From: Flavobacteriales bacterium UBA4585
GTDB taxonomy: Bacteria; Bacteroidota; Bacteroidia; Flavobacteriales; Schleiferiaceae
Length of the DNA: 8,658 bases
Assembly: GCA_949487015.1 (NCBI GenBank)
Contig: CATAQZ010000041.1
Coordinates: 1-8,658 of the forward strand
Direction: 5' to 3'
Positions 1 to 5,287 of the stretch are shown here, piece after piece (the first letter of the stretch is position 1; every line of letters starts with the position of its first letter). The position numbers were made by a program, and so were the translations under genes. Below the pieces are notes generated by a model. That model was not told the DNA's origin and made no database searches. It saw only the letters and a program-made list of their open reading frames with translations.

Positions 1-27
1 AAGCCTAAAACATTGACGTGTGCGTTG

Positions 28-35
28 TACATTTG
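28..35 (+). promoter_or_regulatory. Candidate -7 element for the acyl-CoA dehydrogenase gene
   Basis: TACATTTG fits the Bacteroidota -7 consensus TAnnTTTG exactly and lies 28 bases before the ATG at 64, giving an expected short leader of about 20 bases. The expected -33 TTG at about 19-21 bases further upstream is not seen; the nearest TTG (13-15) is only 12 bases away. Only 27 bases precede the element in this window, so an operon promoter further upstream cannot be excluded. An 8-base match is weak evidence on its own. Confidence 0.35.
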
Positions 36-63
36 CAATACCCAATAATAAACAGAATAATCG

Positions 64-1209
64 ATGAACTTCAACCTATCAGAGGAGCATTTGATGATTC
101 GTGATGCAGCGCGCGATTTTGCGCAAACCGAGCTGTTACCCGGAGTCATTGAAAGAGATGAAAAGCAGGAATTCCCTGCAGAACAAATTAAGAAACTTGG
201 CGAATTAGGCTTCATGGGCATGATGGTATCACCAGAGAATGGTGGTTCCGGGATGGATACCATGAGTTACGTTCTGGCCATGGAGGAATTGTCTAAAATA
301 GATGCATCGGCGTCTGTTGTAGTTAGTGTAAACAATAGTTTGGTTTGTTGGGGGCTTGAAACCTTCGGCTCTGCTGAGCAAAAAGCGAAATACTTACCTC
401 GTCTTGCCTCCGGAGAAATCATTGGTTCTTTCTGTTTGAGTGAGCCAGAAGCAGGTTCGGATGCAACGTCTCAAGCGACCACCGCTGTGGATATGGGTGA
501 CCATTATTTACTGAATGGAACGAAGAACTGGATCACGAACGGTCGTACTTGTGAAATTGCATTGGTTATTGCACAGACGGATCGAGAAAAAGGACACCGC
601 GGAATTAATGCCCTGATTGTAGAGAAGGGCATGGAAGGATTCGTGGTTGGTAAGAAAGAAGATAAATTAGGTATCCGTGGATCCGATACGCACACGTTGC
701 TCTTTAACGATGTGAAGGTGCCTAAGGAAAATAGAATTGGTGAAGATGGCTTCGGCTTTAAATTCGCTATGAAAACCTTAAGTGGCGGACGCATAGGTAT
801 TGCTGCTCAAGCTTTAGGTATTGCTCAGGGTGCACTTGATTTGGCATTGAGCTATTCTAAAGAACGTACCACGTTTGGAAAACCTATTCACGAACATCAA
901 GCCATCGCCTTTAAGTTGGCGGATATGGAGATGAAGATTGAACAGGCTAGACTTCTCGTTTATAAAGCGGCTTGGTTGAAGGATCAGGGCATGCCTTACG
1001 ATAAAGAGAGTGCGATGGCAAAATTGGCCGCGTCGGAAGCCGCAATGTGGGTTTCTACTGAAGCCGTTCAAGTCCACGGTGGATACGGTTTCGTCAAGGA
1101 ATACCACGTAGAGCGTTTGATGCGTGATGCAAAAATCACTCAGATTTATGAAGGTACTTCAGAGATCCAACGCATCGTGATTTCGCGTGATATGATTAAG
1201 AACTCTTAA
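64..1209 (+). CDS. Acyl-CoA dehydrogenase, short-chain/butyryl-CoA dehydrogenase-like
   Basis: A flavoprotein of 381 residues, the usual length for a bacterial acyl-CoA dehydrogenase. It would catalyse FAD-dependent alpha,beta-dehydrogenation of an acyl-CoA thioester in the cytoplasm, passing electrons to electron-transfer flavoprotein, as in fatty-acid or branched-chain amino-acid breakdown. Seen in the sequence: an N-terminal helical domain (about 5-115), family signature CLSEPEAGSD at 124-133, the flavin-contacting WITNG at 156-160, a beta domain to about 225, and the C-terminal helical domain with RTTFGKPI at 268-275. The second signature region spans about 336-355 (QVHGGYGF then RLMRD), followed by IYEGTSEIQR at 361-370. 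By family comparison E363 in YEGT is the catalytic base, as in butyryl-CoA dehydrogenases. The ATG at 64 gives the standard N-terminus (NLSEEH); no clear Shine-Dalgarno is present, as is normal in this phylum. Chain-length preference (butyryl, isovaleryl or other) cannot be settled by reading. The gene converges on murF with no gap. Confidence 0.95.
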   Translation: MNFNLSEEHLMIRDAARDFAQTELLPGVIERDEKQEFPAEQIKKLGELGFMGMMVSPENGGSGMDTMSYVLAMEELSKIDASASVVVSVNNSLVCWGLETFGSAEQKAKYLPRLASGEIIGSFCLSEPEAGSDATSQATTAVDMGDHYLLNGTKNWITNGRTCEIALVIAQTDREKGHRGINALIVEKGMEGFVVGKKEDKLGIRGSDTHTLLFNDVKVPKENRIGEDGFGFKFAMKTLSGGRIGIAAQALGIAQGALDLALSYSKERTTFGKPIHEHQAIAFKLADMEMKIEQARLLVYKAAWLKDQGMPYDKESAMAKLAASEAAMWVSTEAVQVHGGYGFVKEYHVERLMRDAKITQIYEGTSEIQRIVISRDMIKNS

Positions 1210-2484
1210 TTAAAGCAAGTGAAGGAGTTGCTCAAGTGCAATTCCTCTTGAACCTTTCAATAAAATAGCGGCGTCCTTCGGGGCGCCGTTTTCTTTCCAA
1301 TACGTTTCTAAATCTCCGGTCGTCGCAAATTGCAGGCCCTTCCAGTTGGTACTACAGAAGTGTTTGCCCACGAGGATACAACGCTTTTTCATATTAGTCC
1401 GTTGGACCAATTCTACAATCGCTTGGTGTTCAACTGCGCTTGATTCACCCAGTTCAAACATATCGCCCAACACTAGCCATCCATTCTTATGCCATTTAGC
1501 AAAATTTTCAATGGAGAGCGACATGCTCGTTGGGTTTGCATTGTAGGCATCTAATAAAACCCGATTCGAAGCAGTTTTTCGCCATTCAATTCTATTCATG
1601 GCAGGCACATAGTCGGTCAAAGCTTGCACTATTGCAGGCGCGGGGACATCAAAGTAGTGACCTAGCGCTACTGCTGATGCTAGATTCACACAATTAAACG
1701 AACCACTGAGGTTGCTTTTAATAGTATAGGATGTTGTCCCTTTTGAAAACTGGATGCCTGCAAATTCATCGTACTCTTCTATGGCGTAGGTGAATTGCGC
1801 ATTGGTTTTTCCAAAAGTCGTGCGACTGCAAGCAGCACTTTTTTCAAATTGGATCGCATCGTCCGCATTTACTAAAGCCAAACCTTTCGGGGTCTGTGCG
1901 ATGTAATCATACAGTTCACTTTTACCTTTAATAATGCCTTCTACACCGCCAAATCCTTCGAGGTGCGCCTTCCCATAATTGGTAATGTATCCTAGAGTAG
2001 GCTCTGCGATGGATGCTAGATGTTCAATTTCTTTTTGATGATTTGCGCCCATTTCAACAATGAGTATCTCGGTTTCTTTAGGCGCGCTGAGTATCGTTAG
2101 CGGCACCCCAATATGGTTATTGAAGTTGCCTTTTGTTGCATGAACCTTATACTTTGTTTTCAGAACAGCATTGAACAATTCTTTTGTGGTAGTCTTTCCA
2201 TTACTCCCTGTGAGTCCTATCGTTGGTATGTTCAAGTGACGTCGGTACTCAAGTGCACATTCTTGCAGCGCTGAAAGTACGTCGCTTACTTTAATAAGAC
2301 GTTCATCTTCGCCTACGTCTTCATCAACAACAGCGAATGCAGCACCCGCCTGTAGTGCTTGTAGTGCAAAAGTATTCCCATTGAATGAGGCGCCTTTAAG
2401 TGCAAAGAAGACACTTCCAGGCACAATGGACCGGGTATCTGTGCAAACGCTGCCACAGGAAAGAAAAGCTTCAAATACTCGCAT
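1210..2484 (-). CDS. murF: UDP-N-acetylmuramoyl-tripeptide--D-alanyl-D-alanine ligase (MurF)
   Basis: A cytoplasmic ATP-dependent ligase of 424 residues that adds the D-Ala-D-Ala dipeptide to UDP-MurNAc-tripeptide, the last soluble step of peptidoglycan precursor synthesis. All three Mur-ligase domains are visible. The N-terminal substrate domain carries TDTRS at 15-19 and FFALKG at 26-31. The ATPase domain has the P-loop GSNGKTTT at 93-100, the MurF-typical GNFNNHIGVPLT at 119-130, EMGANHQKEI at 144-153, and KGKSE at 186-190, where the carbamylated lysine of Mur ligases is expected. The C-terminal domain has DAYNANPTSM at 312-321, LGDMFELGESS at 339-349 and LLKGSRGIALE at 408-418. The DAYNANP and GDMxELG signatures separate MurF from MurC, MurD and MurE. 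It lies downstream of gldJ on the same strand, but a strong terminator separates them, so it probably has its own promoter. Its stop codon abuts that of the convergent dehydrogenase, and its last codons hold that gene's terminator. Confidence 0.97.
   Translation of the reverse strand: MRVFEAFLSCGSVCTDTRSIVPGSVFFALKGASFNGNTFALQALQAGAAFAVVDEDVGEDERLIKVSDVLSALQECALEYRRHLNIPTIGLTGSNGKTTTKELFNAVLKTKYKVHATKGNFNNHIGVPLTILSAPKETEILIVEMGANHQKEIEHLASIAEPTLGYITNYGKAHLEGFGGVEGIIKGKSELYDYIAQTPKGLALVNADDAIQFEKSAACSRTTFGKTNAQFTYAIEEYDEFAGIQFSKGTTSYTIKSNLSGSFNCVNLASAVALGHYFDVPAPAIVQALTDYVPAMNRIEWRKTASNRVLLDAYNANPTSMSLSIENFAKWHKNGWLVLGDMFELGESSAVEHQAIVELVQRTNMKKRCILVGKHFCSTNWKGLQFATTGDLETYWKENGAPKDAAILLKGSRGIALEQLLHLL
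1267..1296 (+). terminator. Intrinsic terminator for the acyl-CoA dehydrogenase, embedded in the murF 3' end
   Basis: Read on the plus strand, 1269-1276 (CGGCGTCC) pairs with 1281-1288 (GGGCGCCG) around the loop TTCG at 1277-1280, giving an 8-bp GC-rich stem with one G-U wobble (1274/1283) closed by the very stable C(UUCG)G tetraloop. A weak extension (1267-1268 with 1289-1290) is possible. TTTTCTTT follows immediately at 1289-1296. It begins about 58 bases after the dehydrogenase stop codon. On the opposite strand the wobble becomes an A-C mismatch and the loop is no longer UUCG, so the structure favours plus-strand RNA. It overlaps murF codons of about 399-406. Confidence 0.8.
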
Positions 2485-2506
2485 AGTATATGGTTGTTCT
2501 GTTATG

Positions 2507-2514
2507 GAAAGTTA
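2507..2514 (-). promoter_or_regulatory. Candidate -7 element for murF
   Basis: On the minus strand the sequence reads TAACTTTC, matching TAnnTTTG at all but the last base, about 22 bases before the murF ATG. It lies between the gldJ terminator (2521-2549) and murF, where a separate promoter would be needed. A -33 box at normal spacing would fall inside the terminator hairpin, where only TTCG is available. The case rests on position more than on motif quality. Confidence 0.3.
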
Positions 2515-2520
2515 GGGTAC

Positions 2521-2549
2521 AAAAAAGCCCCACTCGAAGGTGGGGCTTT
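2521..2549 (-). terminator. Intrinsic terminator downstream of gldJ
   Basis: On the minus strand the stem is AAAGCCCCAC, loop CTTCGA, then the perfect complement GTGGGGCTTT, followed by further T (TTTTTT in total): a 10-bp perfect stem with a 6-base loop and a U-tract. It starts 22 bases after the gldJ stop codon at 2572-2574. It should end the PorP/SprF-gldJ transcript and limit read-through into murF. On the plus strand the same hairpin is followed by TTTAAAATT, a poorer U-tract, and no plus-strand gene leads into it. Confidence 0.92.
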
Positions 2550-2571
2550 AAAATTCTTAACGCATTCAAAA

Positions 2572-4152
2572 TTACATTTTGTAACGTCTGAAGTTGTGAC
2601 GTTTCACTTTTGCAGGACGCTTCGTTCTACTGCTGCTTTCGTTTTGGAAACCAACGCGATCCATAGCACAACGGAAACCGATATAATCCGTACTCTGGTC
2701 CTCTTCTAGGTAACGACGTGTACCTGGGCTTAGCCAGTATGCGCGGTCTTTCCAGCTACCGCCTTTGTAGACGCGTGTAGTGTTACCAATGAGCGTTTTA
2801 TTACCGTAATCGTACATGGCTGCTTCACCCTCTTCTACAGGGTTTTCATAGTTCATTGAACTTTCATTATCACCATCTACGTAATCGCGGTAATCACTTT
2901 TTTGGTAATTGCGACGTTTTACATTTTCTTCTACTGTAACAGAGCGAACAGGAAGTTGACCCGGTAGACGAACGATAACAGTATCACCGTTACGAACTTC
3001 TTTTTGCGGATCTTGTAAAACCTCTAAAGAGCCAATGTCCTGGTAGTTTTTATCGTATGTTTTGAATTCATTACCACGGAAGGCACGGAAATCAGTCACG
3101 TCGTATGAGCTAACAGGGCGGTAGATATCTAAAACCCATTCCGCAACATTACCAGCCATGTCGTACAGGCCAAAGTCGTTTGGAGGGTAGAAACGAACTT
3201 GCATCGTAACGTCTGCTTGATCATTCAACCAACCTGAAGTACCCATGTTATCTCCACGACCTCTTTTGTAGTTAGCTAGGATATCTCCACGATCTTGTTT
3301 GTCAGGGTTACGCGTTGCGTTACCATTCCAGGTATATTTGTTTTTATCAGCTACACGATTGTAAATACGTTTACCACCATCAGCATAAGCAGCATACTCC
3401 CATTCAGCTTCAGTCGGTAGACGGTACTTTGGAAGAACGATACCGTCCTCAATGCGCGCTGGGCGACCTTCTTTTCCGAAGGCAGAGTTAGGATTGAGAT
3501 CCTTTAGCCCTTTTTTATTCTGAGCTACATACTCCTGCTTGTAGAGGTACACTTCAGTATTGAAGTGGTCTGCATCCATCTGTTCGGGTAATTCTCTAAG
3601 AATACCTTCTTTAATTAGGATTGCCTCGTTTACACGGTCCGTTCTCCATGAACAGTAGCGCTGAGCTTGCAACCAATTCACCCCTACTACAGGGTAGTAA
3701 TTGTATGCAGGGTGACGCAAGTAGTTCTCTACGAAGTTATCGTTGTATGCTAATTTGTCTCTCCATACTAGTGTATCAGGAAGGGCAGAACGATAAATTT
3801 CTGGGTAGTAGTCATAATCATAGACACGACGCAACCAGTAAAGATATTCGCGGTAATCTAAATTAGTCACTTCATTTTCATCCATGTAGAAAGAACTGAC
3901 CGTTACGCGACGAGGAACGTTGTTCCAATCTTTGATAAAGTCTTCTTCGACTTGACCCATCATGAACGTACCACCTTCGACGAACACAAGACCTGGTCCT
4001 GTTTCTTGTCCTTGGTAATTTAGATTCGCTTGAAATCCACCGTTGTTTTTGTTATTGATTGCCCAGCCCGTAGAATTAGATTCAGGACCCGCACAACTGG
4101 CGAGAAGCGCAGCTGAAATAGTGGCAATAGAAAACTGGATAAACTTATTCAT
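2572..4152 (-). CDS. gldJ: Gliding motility / type IX secretion lipoprotein GldJ
   Basis: A predicted outer-membrane lipoprotein of 526 residues with an FGE-sulfatase (SUMF1-like) fold. In Flavobacterium johnsoniae GldJ is needed for gliding and for stability of the related T9SS ring lipoprotein GldK. Seen here: a lipoprotein signal peptide with lipobox LAS-C and lipidated C20, then GLVFVEGGTFMMG at 54-66, FYMDENEVTN at 88-97, YRLPTEAEWEYAAY at 243-256, DMAGNVAEWV at 331-340, YKGGSWKDRAYW at 462-473 and YIGFRCAMDRVG at 490-501. No cysteine lies between G464 and F493, where true formylglycine-generating enzymes carry their active-site pair, so the fold is probably structural and not catalytic. 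A stretch of about 345-460 separates the last core motifs. The tail (509-526) is strongly basic. GldK/PorK is the main alternative, but the very Tyr/Asp-rich N-terminal half and the murF neighbour favour GldJ. It lies 23 bases downstream of the PorP/SprF gene and ends at a strong terminator. Confidence 0.93.
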   Translation of the reverse strand: MNKFIQFSIATISAALLASCAGPESNSTGWAINNKNNGGFQANLNYQGQETGPGLVFVEGGTFMMGQVEEDFIKDWNNVPRRVTVSSFYMDENEVTNLDYREYLYWLRRVYDYDYYPEIYRSALPDTLVWRDKLAYNDNFVENYLRHPAYNYYPVVGVNWLQAQRYCSWRTDRVNEAILIKEGILRELPEQMDADHFNTEVYLYKQEYVAQNKKGLKDLNPNSAFGKEGRPARIEDGIVLPKYRLPTEAEWEYAAYADGGKRIYNRVADKNKYTWNGNATRNPDKQDRGDILANYKRGRGDNMGTSGWLNDQADVTMQVRFYPPNDFGLYDMAGNVAEWVLDIYRPVSSYDVTDFRAFRGNEFKTYDKNYQDIGSLEVLQDPQKEVRNGDTVIVRLPGQLPVRSVTVEENVKRRNYQKSDYRDYVDGDNESSMNYENPVEEGEAAMYDYGNKTLIGNTTRVYKGGSWKDRAYWLSPGTRRYLEEDQSTDYIGFRCAMDRVGFQNESSSRTKRPAKVKRHNFRRYKM

Positions 4153-4175
4153 ATGATAAACAGTTGTTAGGCTTC

Positions 4176-5162
4176 TTAGAATTTAGGGCACTTAAGTGCT
4201 TTGAGTTTGCTGCGGCGCGAACGGCAAGGGAATTTGTATCCCATACTTACTTCGTGTGCCCCACCAAGGGTGTTAGTTAAGTCACTTATGGTGTAATCAT
4301 AGCTGTAACCGAAAGTCCATGGTAAATCTGGAGGCGTAATCCCCAAAATGAAGATTACAGCATCTGGATTAAAACTTCCTTGACGAAGTGCTAAACCACC
4401 CGCTAACGGTCCACGAGCAAAACTCACACCTGCCGTTAGCTGCGAAGCAGCACCTTGTTGTTGGTATACTACATTAGGAACGATGTATGACTGCAAACTA
4501 TTATGTAAACGCTTTCTCCCCAATGGGATATTTGCACCAGCATGTGCTGTCAATTTCAAAGGAAGACGACTTTGACTTAAAAACGCTTCATTTGGTTCGG
4601 TGAGGTGATGGCCTACTACGCCGATGTACCAACGCTCAGTAAATCCAAGCATACCGAAGCTTAGGTCAAGGTGATTATTGTAGTTGTTGCCAGGAGCTAC
4701 TTCGTTTGTTGGTAGAACGAAACCATAGAAAGGATCGATCATATCAGGGAACGTGAACTGATTCCAATCCAATGTGCGTTGGCGGAAGGTTGCCTGAAAA
4801 CCACTGAGCAAAGTGAAGTTGCGATTAACTTCTAAGTGATAACTATAAACCCCGCTCACTTCGGTGAGATTCAGAGCGCCGTTTCCTGCGTCATCTTTAA
4901 GTGCCATGATGGCCACACCACCATTTAATTTATCTACGTATTGGTCGTAAGAGGCAGAGTAGGATTGATAAACTCCAAGCTCAGGATACTGATTTCTGTA
5001 GTTACTGTGTACCGTAGGGCATCTTTCTAGACCCGCAAATGCTGGATTTAGATAGATTGGATTGGCGTAATACTGGCTGAAGTGTGCATCTTGAGCGAAG
5101 CTCAAAGTGCTAAAAATCAGGCCTGTAGCCAATGTTAGTATGCGCGTTTTCACTGCGTTCAT
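4176..5162 (-). CDS. PorP/SprF-family type IX secretion outer-membrane protein
   Basis: A protein of 328 residues that fits the PorP/SprF family, whose members sit in the outer membrane as predicted beta-barrels and work with the T9SS, either with the periplasmic PorK/GldK ring or as partners of particular secreted adhesins. Seen: an N-terminal signal peptide (basic MNAVKTR, hydrophobic 8-22, cleavage near SFA-Q at 23/24), then the family hallmark QDAHFSQYYANPIYLNPAFAG beginning at 24 with the SQYYANP and LNPAFAG blocks. NGGVAIMALKDDAGNG lies near 80-95, followed by alternating beta-type segments and the C-terminal GAHEVSMGYKFPC, then a basic stretch ending CPKF. The two late cysteines and the CPxF ending are common in the family. 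It is the first gene of a probable two-gene unit with gldJ (23-base gap, no terminator between). Genomes usually carry many paralogues, so assigning it to PorP or to SprF is not possible by reading. Confidence 0.92.
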   Translation of the reverse strand: MNAVKTRILTLATGLIFSTLSFAQDAHFSQYYANPIYLNPAFAGLERCPTVHSNYRNQYPELGVYQSYSASYDQYVDKLNGGVAIMALKDDAGNGALNLTEVSGVYSYHLEVNRNFTLLSGFQATFRQRTLDWNQFTFPDMIDPFYGFVLPTNEVAPGNNYNNHLDLSFGMLGFTERWYIGVVGHHLTEPNEAFLSQSRLPLKLTAHAGANIPLGRKRLHNSLQSYIVPNVVYQQQGAASQLTAGVSFARGPLAGGLALRQGSFNPDAVIFILGITPPDLPWTFGYSYDYTISDLTNTLGGAHEVSMGYKFPCRSRRSKLKALKCPKF

Positions 5163-5178
5163 GGATTAACCTATGTTT

Positions 5179-5225
5179 TCAAGCAACAAGTATAAGCAAA
5201 AAAAGTACGTTTTGCACTTGCTTGA
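5179..5225. repeat. Nested imperfect inverted repeat in the divergent promoter region
   Basis: The outer arms TCAAGCAA (5179-5186) and TTGCTTGA (5218-5225) are exact 8-base reverse complements. Inside them, GCAAAA (5196-5201) and TTTTGC (5210-5215) are exact 6-base reverse complements around AAAGTACG. The unpaired parts are unequal (9 and 2 bases), so the two dyads do not share a centre. It may be an operator for both divergent units or a chance product of AT-rich DNA; a coding role is unlikely. Confidence 0.45.
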
Positions 5226-5274
5226 CGTTCCTCTTTAAACGCTTTTTTTAGGCCGATTGTTATCTATTACACAT

Positions 5275-5282
5275 TAGATTTG
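5275..5282 (+). promoter_or_regulatory. Candidate -7 element for porU
   Basis: TAGATTTG is an exact match to the Bacteroidota -7 consensus TAnnTTTG. Its last base is only 5 bases before the GTG start at 5288, so a transcript from it would have almost no 5' leader. The nearest TTG upstream (5257-5259) is 15 bases away, shorter than the usual 19-21, so the promoter is plausible but not ideal. Confidence 0.4.
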
Positions 5283-5287
5283 TCAGA

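Larger units (their letters stand above)
5163..5287. promoter_or_regulatory. Divergent promoter region between the PorP/SprF gene and porU
   Basis: This 125-base AT-rich spacer separates genes transcribed outward in both directions, so it must contain the promoters of both the PorP/SprF-gldJ unit and porU. For porU the best element is the TAGATTTG at 5275-5282. For the minus strand, TATACTTG (plus 5188-5195) is one base off TAnnTTTG, about 25 bases before the ATG, but has no convincing -33 box. A dyad lies at 5179-5225. No ORF of note is present. Confidence 0.7.

Noticed and set aside
1223..1246. Small hairpin just after the dehydrogenase stop (AGGAGTTG with CAATTCCT, 8-base loop)
   Set aside because: The stem contains a G-U pair, is AT-rich and has no U-tract after it. 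The stronger terminator follows about 23 bases later, so this is not called as one.
2494..2709. Plus-strand open frame of 71 codons spanning the terminator and the gldJ 3' end
   Set aside because: It reads through the terminator hairpin and then opposite the well-supported gldJ C-terminus. The product has no family resemblance and there is no promoter-like sequence before it.
2572..4152. Reading the FGE-sulfatase domain as a sulfatase-modifying enzyme or serine/threonine kinase partner
   Set aside because: The lipoprotein signal, missing catalytic cysteines, Tyr-rich N-terminal half and T9SS neighbours all point to GldJ.
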